The translations under genes and the position numbers were made by a program. Source: Planctomycetales bacterium (GTDB lineage: Bacteria > Planctomycetota > Planctomycetia > Pirellulales > Pirellulaceae). From it: a DNA stretch of 64,000 nucleotides. The notes under the pieces were generated by a model. That model saw only the letters and a list, made by a program, of their open reading frames with translations. It searched no databases and was not told the DNA's origin. Location of the stretch: positions 1 to 64,000 of the forward strand of contig JAGQOY010000015.1 of assembly GCA_020427005.1 (NCBI GenBank), read 5' to 3'. How positions within the stretch are numbered: position 1 is the first letter of the stretch; every line of letters begins with the position of its first letter. Positions 35,550 to 45,770 of this stretch are shown piece after piece.

Positions 35550-38500
35550 ATGTTCCCCAACATCAAGCGTAGTTGGCTGACGCAGTGTTTTTGTTTTTTA
35601 TCCTACCTAGCCGGTTGGGGATATTCGCAGAACGACATTTCAATCGATCTGGAAGAACTGGAATACATTCCAGGATTGATAGGTCACTATGCGACCGAGC
35701 AAATTCAATTCCAACGGCTTGATGATGCACTCAGTTTCGACTGGCGAGTTCACTCGCCCGACGCGAGAATCACCGATGGCTCAAAATTCTCAGTAACCTG
35801 GCAGGGCGGTTTGCAGATTCGAGCGGACGGAAACTATCGCTTATCTTTTTATGGAAGTGGAAAATGCGAAATATTGCTGGATGGCAAATCCGTATTGATT
35901 CATGACAGCATTACCACCAGTTGGACTACTTCTGAACTACTTACTTTGCAATTCGGTATTCACTCACTTGTCGTCAAGGTAACCAACAGCCAGCAGCTCG
36001 GCCTGTTTTGGGAAGGCCCTCAGTTTGCCTTGGAGCCGTTAACAAGTTTGCATATTGTGCACGCCAACCCCGATTATTTTGATGCTACTCCGGAAGTCGC
36101 TGCCAGTCGTTTGAATGACCAATTTGATCGTGGTCAGCAACTAGTGAGAAATAGTAAATGTTCTGCCTGCCATGATTTGACTGATGGCAGTTCGCCTGTG
36201 CCCGCCCCGGCTTTAACGAACCTAGCCGACAATCTGAATCCCCATTGGTTGGTAGAGCATTTGATGGCGTCTGTGGATACCGTTAGCGACGGTCCTCACA
36301 ATCGAAATATGCCGTTCTACGGTTTGTCGCGTTCCGACGCGGAAGCCGTTACGAGTGCCCTACTAGCTAACTCGGAACCACCCAGCGATCTACCGCACTG
36401 GCGGCAAGAGCTGGCAGAAATGCAGCGTAAACGCAAAAAGAACGATCCTGAGATTCGTGTTTCACCAAGTGAGAAATCTGGGCGAGTATTATTTGCAACT
36501 AGCGGTTGCTTGGCCTGCCACATACACTCTGCAATCATGCCTGCCTCAAACATGGCTGTTGGCGCGTCTGCCATCGACCTCTCTCAGATTGCAAACAAAA
36601 GGACGCGATCGTTCTTTGCACGGTGGCTGAACAACCCTGCTGAAGTAAATTCCCAACATCAAATGCCTGTCTTTGAATTCGATGCCATCGAGCATCTGGA
36701 CTTGATCGCCTTTCTGACGACTGGTTCTGCGAACCCCCAGTTGGTGAACAACCAAACTCCTTTCGAATTGGGCGGTTCTGAACAGATAGACCGAGGCCGC
36801 CAGTTAATAGCAGAACTCCATTGTGTTGCTTGTCATGAATTGCCTCGCAGTATTCAAGCAACTCCCAACAAACGAGTTCGCTTGCAGGCAACGAGCAAAA
36901 TAGCTATGGCCGGATGCATCAACGGAGCTTCCGCCGAACGCCAACGAACGTTCCAGGTCTACTTGTCCGAAAATGACAAGTCGGCGGTGGAAAGCTACCT
37001 GCGTGATGCTGCTCCTAACCATCGTCAAATTGCGTCCGCCGAACAATTGCTAGAACAGCACAACTGTTTGGCGTGCCATGCTTACAATCTGAACTCTGGT
37101 ATCGTGAGTCAGTTTCCAGATCTGTTGAAGGCCGTGCCTGGTTTAGCGACTGAAATGCCTCTTTTGTCTCCTCCGGCCTTGACCAGTGTCGGCGATAAAC
37201 TCCATGACTCGGCATTGAAAACGGCGATACAACGCTCGGGCCCAGCCCGTCGACCATGGCTGAGAATCCAAATGCCAAAATTCCGCCTTTCAAGCCGAGA
37301 GATCGATTCGTTGGCTGAGTACTTTATCGCTCGTGACAGGATTCCTGAGGGTAAACAACCGGTTTCCGTCGTTTTAGATCGCGGGGCTGAATTGGCGGCT
37401 GCCCGTTTGGTAACGTCCGAAGGTCTTGGATGTCAAAGCTGCCACCAAATTGGTAGCAATGCTCCTCCCATAGTTGCACCCGGAGCTCATGGAACCAACC
37501 TGACGATGGCTGGAAAAAACATTCGTGAAAGCTGGTTTCGACGCTGGGTACATAACCCTGCGAGAATCGTTCCGCGGATGGAAATGCCGGCTATTCAAAC
37601 ACCGGTCAAAGGCGTCCTTAACGACTCTTTGGAAGAGCAATTAAGCGCACTATGGCAAGTTTTGAACACACCAGGTTTTGAGCCACCACGACCTGCACCC
37701 GTTCGCGTCGTCCGCAGTTTTAATAGCCCTGACTTGAAACAATTCGGGCATATCATGACCGATGTGCTGGAGTCTGGAGAACAGAAGTATTTGAGACCTT
37801 TGATATTTGGGTTGCCAAATCGCCATAACTTGCTCGTTGACCTCGAGCGGGGCACGCTGCGTGATTGGTGGATAGGAGACACAGCTCGACAATACACTCG
37901 CGGCAAAAGTTGGTATTGGGAACAGGGCAACGACTCGCTGGTTAGTGGACTAGACTCTTTGGAACGCTATGAACTCTGCGATGCACAGGGCAACATCTGG
38001 GTACCTCGCCCCGTAGCTCAGTTTGTCATGGAATTGGACCAACTGGACTTTGAGAATGGACGTCGCATGTTGGGCCGAATTCATTTTGCGTTCGGCGATC
38101 AGGAGCGTACATTGGCCCTCGAGTATGAGGCGGACGGAATCGGGCCGGATGCAGTACTGACAACCCACATGACAGGCCTCCGTGCGGGCGAATTCCTACG
38201 TATTGCCACGGGAGCTCAACTTACTCCAACCAGTAATGCAACCTTGGAGGGCGCGCTGGACCGCGATTCAGGCCTTCAAATCTCGGCCGCGGACAGGGCA
38301 TGCAATATATCGTTATCTGCATCCGACAAGCGCCAATTTGAAATCCGGCCAGCATTATCAGGCGATAGCGTGGCCTGGAGTTCACGCTATCAGACACGCT
38401 TCGTACCTGATGAATTCCCGATAGTTGCTGTTGAACCTTATGTCCAGCCTGCAGTGGAATTGAAATGCGTGCCTGGCTTTGAGGCTTGGCAAATGGCATT

Positions 38501-39845
38501 GCCTCCCGACGAAATGCCAACTGCCATGGCTTGGGACGATCGAGGAAGAATGTACATTGCCTCGTTGAAAGGCCGTGTCCTGAAAATCGATGAAAGCCAA
38601 CCCGAAAAGTATGTGCCCATTAGTGACGAATTCCCCGCACCCTATGGACTCTACTTTGGAGCTGACGGTTTGGATGTCCTCACGAAAACTGCGCTTTATC
38701 GGTTAACCGAAAACGAATCTCCGACTGAGATTCGGGATAGCCGTGTATTAGTGGATGGCTGGGGCTATACCGCTGACTACCACGACTGGGCCGTTGGATT
38801 AGTGAAAGATGAGACCGGTAATTACTTTATGGCCTTGCCGTGCCAGCAAGATGACCGGTCCGAGGCAGCAGCCTATTTGCGTGGGCACGCTTTGAAGCTT
38901 GTGCCGTATGAGAGTCAGGAAGAACCACGAAGTTATCGGATCGAGCCTTGGGCAGCTGGCTTGCGTTTTCCAATGGGGATTGTCCTTACTGATAGCGGTG
39001 ATTTATTCACTACCGACAATCAAGGCAACTATAACCCATTCAATGAACTGAATCATTTGCAGTATGGCAAGCGATATGGCTTCATAAACAAACTAGAAAA
39101 TAAAGAGGGTTTTGCACCGCCGTTTGAATCACCCGCGATCAACTTGCCGCACCCGTGGACCCGTAGTGTCAATGGTATTTGCATTCTCAAGACTCCGACA
39201 GCCTTGAAACAAGTGGGTGAGTCCAATCACTTTGGTCCCTTTGAAGGACATATTATTGGGTGCGAGATGAACGGACGTAGCCTCGTTAGAATGAGTTTGC
39301 AGCAGGTTAATGGACAATATCAAGGCTGTGCTTATGACTTTAGTCGGCCCATCATCGACAATAGCGAACCTACCTTTGAAGGGCCCATCTGCTGTGCAGT
39401 TTCTCCATCTGGTGACCTGTATATAGGTAACCTTCACGATAGCGGATGGGGAGGCGGGCAAAACACAGGATCCATTGTTCGATTAACTCCACGCGATCAA
39501 ATTCCATTGGGCATCGCCGAAGTACGAGCTACTCCAGATGGCTTTTTGATTGACTTCACACAACCCGTGGATCCTTTGGCAGCCACATCCAAAGAGAACT
39601 ATCAGCTTCGATCGTATCGGCGAATTTCAACACCTGCATACGGTGGAGATGACCAAGAGCAACGTCAAGAACAAATTGCTGAAATAGAGTTAGCTGGTGA
39701 GAAACAGGTAAAACTTAAGCTGGGCGCAAACCTGCGTGACGACTCAGTCTACGAAATTTATGTTTCTGTAATTGGTGATTCTGGCGTCACTCCATTTCCC
39801 AATCAGGCTCATTACACGATGCGTTCTGTTCCTAGAAAGCAGTAA
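35550..39845 (+). CDS. Large exported five-heme cytochrome with C-terminal propeller domain
   Basis: A protein of about 1430 residues. The frame opens at 35493, but the ATG at 35550 begins a good signal peptide (MFPNIKRSWLTQCFCFLSYL). An N-terminal PA14-like beta domain (GGLQIRADGNYRLSFYGSG, GKSVLIHDS) comes first. Five cytochrome-c modules follow, with heme motifs KCSACH, GCLACH, HCVACH, NCLACH and GCQSCH. Four distal MPxF/MP ligand segments are seen (NRNMPFYG, QHQMPVFE, RIQMPKFR, RMEMPAIQ). The second half is beta-rich and ends in a propeller-like domain (TAMAWDDRGRMYIASLKGRVLKI, LRFPMGIVLTDSGDLFTTDNQGNYNPFNE) resembling the sorbosone/glucose-dehydrogenase-like proteins of planctomycetes. 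It is predicted to be a periplasmic or surface electron-transfer dehydrogenase; the substrate is unknown. Confidence 0.85.
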   Translation: MFPNIKRSWLTQCFCFLSYLAGWGYSQNDISIDLEELEYIPGLIGHYATEQIQFQRLDDALSFDWRVHSPDARITDGSKFSVTWQGGLQIRADGNYRLSFYGSGKCEILLDGKSVLIHDSITTSWTTSELLTLQFGIHSLVVKVTNSQQLGLFWEGPQFALEPLTSLHIVHANPDYFDATPEVAASRLNDQFDRGQQLVRNSKCSACHDLTDGSSPVPAPALTNLADNLNPHWLVEHLMASVDTVSDGPHNRNMPFYGLSRSDAEAVTSALLANSEPPSDLPHWRQELAEMQRKRKKNDPEIRVSPSEKSGRVLFATSGCLACHIHSAIMPASNMAVGASAIDLSQIANKRTRSFFARWLNNPAEVNSQHQMPVFEFDAIEHLDLIAFLTTGSANPQLVNNQTPFELGGSEQIDRGRQLIAELHCVACHELPRSIQATPNKRVRLQATSKIAMAGCINGASAERQRTFQVYLSENDKSAVESYLRDAAPNHRQIASAEQLLEQHNCLACHAYNLNSGIVSQFPDLLKAVPGLATEMPLLSPPALTSVGDKLHDSALKTAIQRSGPARRPWLRIQMPKFRLSSREIDSLAEYFIARDRIPEGKQPVSVVLDRGAELAAARLVTSEGLGCQSCHQIGSNAPPIVAPGAHGTNLTMAGKNIRESWFRRWVHNPARIVPRMEMPAIQTPVKGVLNDSLEEQLSALWQVLNTPGFEPPRPAPVRVVRSFNSPDLKQFGHIMTDVLESGEQKYLRPLIFGLPNRHNLLVDLERGTLRDWWIGDTARQYTRGKSWYWEQGNDSLVSGLDSLERYELCDAQGNIWVPRPVAQFVMELDQLDFENGRRMLGRIHFAFGDQERTLALEYEADGIGPDAVLTTHMTGLRAGEFLRIATGAQLTPTSNATLEGALDRDSGLQISAADRACNISLSASDKRQFEIRPALSGDSVAWSSRYQTRFVPDEFPIVAVEPYVQPAVELKCVPGFEAWQMALPPDEMPTAMAWDDRGRMYIASLKGRVLKIDESQPEKYVPISDEFPAPYGLYFGADGLDVLTKTALYRLTENESPTEIRDSRVLVDGWGYTADYHDWAVGLVKDETGNYFMALPCQQDDRSEAAAYLRGHALKLVPYESQEEPRSYRIEPWAAGLRFPMGIVLTDSGDLFTTDNQGNYNPFNELNHLQYGKRYGFINKLENKEGFAPPFESPAINLPHPWTRSVNGICILKTPTALKQVGESNHFGPFEGHIIGCEMNGRSLVRMSLQQVNGQYQGCAYDFSRPIIDNSEPTFEGPICCAVSPSGDLYIGNLHDSGWGGGQNTGSIVRLTPRDQIPLGIAEVRATPDGFLIDFTQPVDPLAATSKENYQLRSYRRISTPAYGGDDQEQRQEQIAEIELAGEKQVKLKLGANLRDDSVYEIYVSVIGDSGVTPFPNQAHYTMRSVPRKQ

Positions 39846-40008
39846 CAGAATGTCGTATTGAAATTTCGAATCAATTGAGATCCTGGATAGGTTCAACGAA
39901 TAAACGACACTGCATCTTTATCGCCTAATAGCTAAAATCGGCTCCACTAACGAAGGTCGGATGACCTGTTTGATGGTTTCATTTTTTGTAATGATTGCTG
40001 AGTAATAA

Positions 40009-41289
40009 ATGAATGACATTGCGACTCGAGGAATTGCCATAATAGGCTTGGTGGTTTTCATCTTCCTGGCTTGGCTAATGAGCTCCAATCGCAAACAGTT
40101 TCCATGGCGAATTGTCACAGGAGGTTTGTTGCTGCAACTAGCCTTGGCCATCCTCGTACTACGTACTCAAGCCGGTCAGGCTTTTTTTGAATCGGCCAAT
40201 CGTGCCGTAGCTGCTTTTCGTGATTTTGTGAACGAGGGAAGTGGCTTTGTATTTGGGCTATTTCCAGGTGCAGCCGAACAGGTCGGTGGGGATCGGTTGT
40301 TTCTGCTGAGTACGTTTGCCTTTGGCGTCCTACCAACTGTTATTGTGTTTTCGAGTTTGATGGCAGTGCTTTACCATTTGGGAGTCATGCAGCTTGTCGT
40401 GCAAGGAGTTGCTTGGGGTATGCAACGTACGCTAAAGACGAGCGGACCCGAGACGCTTGCCACTGCCGCAAACATCTTTGTTGGCCACACGGAAGCTCCG
40501 TTGGTGGTCCGACCTTATTTGGACAAGCTTACCAAAAGTGAGTTGAATGCCTTAATGGTAGGTGGTTTTTCTACGGTCACCGGTAGCCTATTGGTCAGCT
40601 ACACGGAGATGGGTGCAGAAGCAGGACACTTGGTCACTGCAAGCGTCATCTCGGGGCCTGCTGCCCTGCTGATAGCCAAGATAATGCAACCCGAAGAAGC
40701 AGACGCTGAGATCGAAACGTCACTCATTATGGATCAACAAAGTAGTAGCCCCAATTTGATTGGCGCTGCTACTCAGGGCGCCAGCGATGGTTTAAAACTG
40801 GCCCTGAACATTGCCGCCATGCTTATTGCCTTTCTAGCTTTACTGGCGCTAGCTGATTTTTGCGTAGGGCAGTTGGGTTTGCTATTTGGACTTCGGGGTG
40901 CCGAGGGTGAAGCTTTGCTTAGCTTTACCCTAATCCTGTCTTATCTATTTACTCCCTTTGCCTGGTTGTTGGGTGTGCCATGGAGTGAGTGCTTGGATGC
41001 AGGTCGGCTGCTGGGAATTAAAATGATTGCCAATGAGTTTGTTGCTTACGAGCAACTTGGCGAAATGTTGAGTAGACAGAGCAATCCGCTAAGTGAGCGA
41101 ACTCGCGCGATTATGACCTATGCGTTATGTGGATTCTCCAATTTCAGCGCCATTGGCATTCAAGTAGGGGGGATTGGGGCACTGGCGCCGAGTCGAAAGG
41201 AAGAGATAGCCAGACTTGGATTGCGAGCCATGTTAGGTGGGACCTTAGCGTGCTTAATGACAGCATGTATTGCTAGCGCATTTCTGTGA
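40009..41289 (+). CDS. Concentrative nucleoside transporter (CNT/NupC family)
   Basis: A cation-coupled nucleoside importer, 426 residues with about ten membrane segments, normal for the family. Typical signatures are NIFVGHTEAPLVVRPYL, FSTVTGSLLVSY, the middle ASDGLKLALNIAAMLIAF, PFAWLLGVPWSEC and the C-terminal ALCGFSNFSAIGIQVGG. These cover the substrate and sodium/proton-binding helices. The gene starts at ATG 40009 after an AT-rich leader, 163 bases behind the five-heme protein, and is probably its own transcription unit. The nucleoside preference cannot be read from sequence alone. Confidence 0.93.
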   Translation: MNDIATRGIAIIGLVVFIFLAWLMSSNRKQFPWRIVTGGLLLQLALAILVLRTQAGQAFFESANRAVAAFRDFVNEGSGFVFGLFPGAAEQVGGDRLFLLSTFAFGVLPTVIVFSSLMAVLYHLGVMQLVVQGVAWGMQRTLKTSGPETLATAANIFVGHTEAPLVVRPYLDKLTKSELNALMVGGFSTVTGSLLVSYTEMGAEAGHLVTASVISGPAALLIAKIMQPEEADAEIETSLIMDQQSSSPNLIGAATQGASDGLKLALNIAAMLIAFLALLALADFCVGQLGLLFGLRGAEGEALLSFTLILSYLFTPFAWLLGVPWSECLDAGRLLGIKMIANEFVAYEQLGEMLSRQSNPLSERTRAIMTYALCGFSNFSAIGIQVGGIGALAPSRKEEIARLGLRAMLGGTLACLMTACIASAFL

Positions 41290-41785
41290 TACATTTCACC
41301 ACGGATGCAGGGCCACGCAAAGTCTCAAGAAAAGGCATTTTCTCGATAGGGACGAAAAGTTCGGACTCAGGTACTTTCCTCCCGCCAATCCGAACAATGT
41401 GAGGAAATTTGGAAAGGGGAGGGCCGCCTCAGTTTGAGAAAAGTGCTCAGGCACCTGTGCGGATGTGTTATGCGGATGCTTTGACAGTTGAACCGCCGCC
41501 ACTTAAAATACTGTCCACGGCCTGCCGGAGTACGCCTGCGTACTCAGAATTGCAGCCACTCGAACTTGAGTGCAAATGGACGGTAGGCTTCCCACCTAAA
41601 TTCCCACCTTGAGTCGACAATCCAGATGGGTGGAGGTCGATGGATGTTCCTGAGTACCCGCGCTCGTTTCAAAGTTGATCCGGTTGCCGGTTCTCTAATT
41701 CACAAAGTGATTCATCCTAAATTCTGATTGCGAAGCTCAATTGAACTTAGTTTTTGCACAGAGCGTTTCACCGGAGTAGCTAACA
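41290..41785. other. Intergenic region ahead of the DUF1501 operon
   Basis: About 500 bases with no supported gene. It probably contains the promoter of the operon starting at 41786. A short GC-rich dyad-like stretch near 41515-41545 (cctgccggagtacgcctgcgtactc, in which gagtacg and cgtactc pair) may be the terminator of the transporter gene or a repeat relic. Confidence 0.35.
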
Positions 41786-43084
41786 ATGATGTGTATGGGT
41801 AACGGACTCTCAAGAAGAAGTTTTCTTACGGTTGGCTCTTTCGGAGGATTGAGTTTAGCCCAATTGTTATGGGCGCGTGCTTTACGGGCGGAACAGAAAA
41901 ACTACGAATTCTTGCCAGCTAAAGCTGAGAGCGTTATTCACGTCTTTTTGCCCGGTGGCATGGCTCACCAAGAGTCGTTTGATCCCAAGCCGTATAGTCC
42001 CTTGGAATATCGCGGTGAAATGGGGGTCATTAAGACGAACACGGGTGAAGTGGTAAGCCAAGTGCTACCCAAGCTGGCAGCCTGTGCCGATAAGTTCACG
42101 CTAATTCGCTCGATGACCCACGGTGAAGCGGCTCACGAGCGAGGTACACACAACATGTTTACTGGATACAAGCCAAGTCCTGCGCTTGTGTTTCCAAGCT
42201 TTGGAAGTGTTATCAGCCATGAATACGGTCCGCGTAATAACCTTCCTCCCTATATTTGTATTCCCAATCGACCCAACGAATTTGCAGGCAGCGGTTATTT
42301 GAGCAGTTCGTATGGTCCGTTTAGCTTGGGTGCCGACCCAGCCAATGCCGGCTTTAAGGTTCAGGACTTGAATCTCCCGGGAGGAGTTGACGAAGAGCGG
42401 TTTTTGCGGCGCCGAGAGGCGTTGGATTCAGTCAACCAGTACTTTAAGACACGCCATAATGCTGACGGCGTCACGGCAATGGACAGCTTTTACGAAAGAG
42501 CCTATTCGTTGATTGGTTCTGAAAAGGCGAGGCTGGCATTTGATTTGGAAAAGGAAGACGCTGCCATGCGCGATCGGTATGGTCGCCATCAAGCGGGACA
42601 ACGGTTGCTTTTAGCGCGTCGCTTAGTAGAAGCTGGCGCCAGATTCGTGACGTTGACCTATGGTGGATGGGATATGCACACCAACATTACTGCCAACTTC
42701 AACAATCAAATGCCCCCGCTTGATCAAGCACTCGCTGCGCTTATCGAAGACCTGGAATCTCGTGGCCTGCTCGATTCCACTTTGATCATGGTGAGCAGCG
42801 AATTCGGACGAACTCCTAAAATCAACAACGATGCCGGACGAGACCATTGGCCCAAGGTATTCAGCGTATTGTTGGCCGGTGGTGGTACCAAACGAGGAAT
42901 TGTCTACGGAGCATCTGATCCAACAGCAACTGAACCGGACCTGGATCCCGTATCACCTGCGGATCTCGCTACAACTGTTTATCACCTTCTTGGAATTGTC
43001 GCAGATAAGGAGCTAATGGCTCCAGGCGACCGACCGATTGAAATCGTTGACGGAGGTAATGTTATCAAGGGACTATTAGCCTAA
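41786..43084 (+). CDS. DUF1501 family Tat-exported protein
   Basis: A 432-residue protein with a clear twin-arginine leader (LSRRSFLTVGSFGGLSLAQLL). Diagnostic DUF1501 strings are FLPGGMAHQESFDPKP, MTHGEAAHERGTHNMFTGY and SSEFGRTPKINNDAGRDHWP. The family is placed in the alkaline-phosphatase-like superfold and is often paired with DUF1549/DUF1553 proteins in planctomycetes; its reaction is not established. It is the first gene of a run with PPC, DUF1549/DUF1553, WD40-cytochrome and Gfo/Idh proteins, with gaps of 86, 119, about 25 and about 65 bases. Confidence 0.93.
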   Translation: MMCMGNGLSRRSFLTVGSFGGLSLAQLLWARALRAEQKNYEFLPAKAESVIHVFLPGGMAHQESFDPKPYSPLEYRGEMGVIKTNTGEVVSQVLPKLAACADKFTLIRSMTHGEAAHERGTHNMFTGYKPSPALVFPSFGSVISHEYGPRNNLPPYICIPNRPNEFAGSGYLSSSYGPFSLGADPANAGFKVQDLNLPGGVDEERFLRRREALDSVNQYFKTRHNADGVTAMDSFYERAYSLIGSEKARLAFDLEKEDAAMRDRYGRHQAGQRLLLARRLVEAGARFVTLTYGGWDMHTNITANFNNQMPPLDQALAALIEDLESRGLLDSTLIMVSSEFGRTPKINNDAGRDHWPKVFSVLLAGGGTKRGIVYGASDPTATEPDLDPVSPADLATTVYHLLGIVADKELMAPGDRPIEIVDGGNVIKGLLA

Positions 43085-43170
43085 ATACTGGAAACTTAAA
43101 TACTGATTGGTAGCCAGATTGCTGAAATCCCAAAGACTCCTACGTCGACAGTTCCGGTCCCCCGTTCTTA

Positions 43171-45651
43171 GTGTGGCAAGCCATGTCCCTTGCAAAACTC
43201 ATGCAACATTCAACTTTCAATCGACTAGTCTTAGCCGTTCAGGTTAAGGTGAAAATTATTCGAGCAGGGCTATGCGTCATTGCAATGACTGTGGCGATTC
43301 CAGCGAGTGCGGATAATCCAGCCATTTCTATGTTCACTCCTGCCGGCGGTCAGCGTGGCACGGAAATCGATGTGTCCATTGCGGGTGCGAGAATTGACGA
43401 TGTCCGCCAATTGCACAGTTACACACCTGGAATTTCGGTGCTTGGGCTGACTGCTGAAAATGGGAATCGAGTGAAGGCCAAATTGGCAATCGCAGAGGAC
43501 TGCCCGATTGGCTTACATGCCTTGCGTTTAGTAACCGAAACTGGCATTAGCAACTTGCGGCTATTCGGCGTAAGTGCTCTTCCTCAGATTGAGGAGACCG
43601 AACCAAATAACCGTTTTGATGCGCCACAGGTGCTGAGCATGAACAGCACAGTAAACGGAGTCGTCAAAACGGAGGACGTGGATTATTACGCCATTAATCT
43701 ATCAGCTGGTCAGCGCGTCAACGTTGAGTTGGAAGGACTGCGTCTGGGTACAGAATTCTTTGATCCATTTGTGGCAATCCTGGACACGAATCGATTTGAG
43801 CTAGCTGCTAGCGATGATGCGCCTTTGGTTCAACAGGACTGTGTTTGTACCTATACTGCGAAGGAAGATGGAACCTATGTAATTGAGGTTCGAGAAAGCA
43901 GTTTTGGTGGCAATGATCGTTGCCAGTACAGACTGCATGTGGGCTCATTTCCGAGGCCAGTGTCAATCCTTCCCAGTGGCGGTAGACCTGGCGAAACCAT
44001 CCAAGCGACGGTCGTTGATATCTCAGGCGAGACTTGGCAACAAGAAATCCAATTGCCAGAGACCCCTGGCGATTATGAATTTGTGGCTGAACGAAATGGA
44101 CAATGGGCTCCTTCGGCTAATAAGCTGCGAGTCATCGATCTGCCAAACTATATGGAGACTGCGGACGATGCCCAGCGAGAAGCTCTAGTCGCAGTAGATT
44201 TGCCAGCAGCCTTCAACGGAGTAATTGAGACCCCAGGCGACACTGACTGGTTCAAGTTTAGGGCTAAAAAAGATCAACAGCTTGAATTCGTCGTCTATGG
44301 TAGGCGTGTGCTGCGCAGCCCGATTGATAGCTGGCTTGAAATTCATAAAGTTGGCGGTGGCCGACTGGCAGCTAACGACGATGCGAACGGACCGGATAGC
44401 AGTCAGCCATTCAAAATTCCAGAAGATGGCGAATACTTGGTTTCGATTCGAGATCAACTTAGCGAGGGCAGCCCACAGCACACCTATCGAATTGAAGTCT
44501 CACCTCCCCGACCAGAACTAACGTTATCCATCGACGAATTACAACGCTATGTTTCACAGAATATGGAGGTGCCGCAAGGAAGTCGAATGGCGGTTTTGCT
44601 GCGTGCGGGACGCAAGAACTTTGGCGGAGATTTGGAATTGCTATTTGAGAATCTCCCAGCCGGAATACACGTCTCAACGCCCAAAATGGCTGCCAACGAG
44701 AGTTATATTCCTTTCATGCTTGAAGCCAATCCGGATGCTCCTATAAGCTCGGAACTAGTTCACCTGGGAGCCCGACTCAACTCAGAAAACACCGATATCA
44801 TTGGACAGCTGGATCAAAGAACCCTGTTGGTGCGGGGGCAAAATAACCGCGACATGTGGGGATTTAATTCCGATCGTTTGGCCGTAGCCATCACGAAGCA
44901 GCTTCCCTTTCAGATTGAGTTGATTCAGCCGCAGATTCCCATCGTTCGAAATGGAGCTCTTAATTATCAGGTGCGAGTTCAACGAGCTCCCGAATACAAG
45001 GAAACTATCTATCTCCAAACGCTATACAACCCCTCCGGCTTGCGTGCTAGCGGTAGCATCAAGTTGGAAGGCGATGCGACGGAAGCGCTAATACCAGTCA
45101 CTGCCAACGGAAACGCTGCCCTGGGCAATTTCCCCATCACTATATTGGCTCGCGCTAAGGGCACCAATAGCACCGTATGGACGGCATCCAATTTTGTCAA
45201 TTTGGAAGTCGCGGATTCATTCTTCAATTTCAAATTTGGAAAAACCGTGATTGAAACCGGTGCACGCGGATCTGTAGTCGTAGGTTTGGAAGCTAAGCGA
45301 CCGGCTGAAGGAATTGCTGAATTCGAATTGGTTGGATTGCCAGCTGGCGTTACCAGCCCACAAGCCAAGGTAACGTACCAAGAAGGGCAATCCCAGCTGG
45401 AGTTTCCAATCGACGTAGCCCCGGATGCAAGAGTGGGGCAATTTAAGATGCTAGTAATCAAGGCGACGATAACTCGAGACGGTGGCACGATAGAACAGAA
45501 CCAAGGCACTGGTGAAATTCAGATAGCGCAACCCTTGCCAGCTACAACTGCCGTGGCGGTAAATCCTTCCAACACCGGCGAACCGGCTGCCAAGCCGCTT
45601 AGTCGTTTGGATCAGCTGCGACAAGCTAAGGCCGCAGGTGGTGGAGAATAA
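43171..45651 (+). CDS. Exported PPC-domain (pre-peptidase C-terminal) beta-sandwich protein
   Basis: An 826-residue secreted protein without an enzymatic domain. The signal segment is about 30-48 (AGLCVIAMTVAIPASA). The rest is a string of beta-sandwich modules: an IPT/TIG-like start (MFTPAGGQRGTEIDVSIAG), then at least two PPC domains (IEETEPNNRFDAPQVL with VDYYAINLSAGQRVNVELEG; TPGDTDWFKFRAKKDQQLEFVV) and further Ig-like domains. Such proteins regularly sit between DUF1501 and DUF1549 genes in planctomycetes. They probably bind a surface polymer or scaffold the exported complex. The start is uncertain: GTG 43171, ATG 43183 or ATG 43201, none with a strong ribosome binding site. The tail is polar (SRLDQLRQAKAAGGGE). 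Confidence 0.83.
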   Translation: MWQAMSLAKLMQHSTFNRLVLAVQVKVKIIRAGLCVIAMTVAIPASADNPAISMFTPAGGQRGTEIDVSIAGARIDDVRQLHSYTPGISVLGLTAENGNRVKAKLAIAEDCPIGLHALRLVTETGISNLRLFGVSALPQIEETEPNNRFDAPQVLSMNSTVNGVVKTEDVDYYAINLSAGQRVNVELEGLRLGTEFFDPFVAILDTNRFELAASDDAPLVQQDCVCTYTAKEDGTYVIEVRESSFGGNDRCQYRLHVGSFPRPVSILPSGGRPGETIQATVVDISGETWQQEIQLPETPGDYEFVAERNGQWAPSANKLRVIDLPNYMETADDAQREALVAVDLPAAFNGVIETPGDTDWFKFRAKKDQQLEFVVYGRRVLRSPIDSWLEIHKVGGGRLAANDDANGPDSSQPFKIPEDGEYLVSIRDQLSEGSPQHTYRIEVSPPRPELTLSIDELQRYVSQNMEVPQGSRMAVLLRAGRKNFGGDLELLFENLPAGIHVSTPKMAANESYIPFMLEANPDAPISSELVHLGARLNSENTDIIGQLDQRTLLVRGQNNRDMWGFNSDRLAVAITKQLPFQIELIQPQIPIVRNGALNYQVRVQRAPEYKETIYLQTLYNPSGLRASGSIKLEGDATEALIPVTANGNAALGNFPITILARAKGTNSTVWTASNFVNLEVADSFFNFKFGKTVIETGARGSVVVGLEAKRPAEGIAEFELVGLPAGVTSPQAKVTYQEGQSQLEFPIDVAPDARVGQFKMLVIKATITRDGGTIEQNQGTGEIQIAQPLPATTAVAVNPSNTGEPAAKPLSRLDQLRQAKAAGGGE

Positions 45652-45770
45652 TTGTGAAATTGGTGAAGCTCGACGCGAATCGGTAGTGCGAGCGACGCAA
45701 AGCGTGTGTTTTAGGGAAATGATCCAACGGACGAAAACGCGCTACTCTTGTATCAAGTTTGCTCTAAAAG

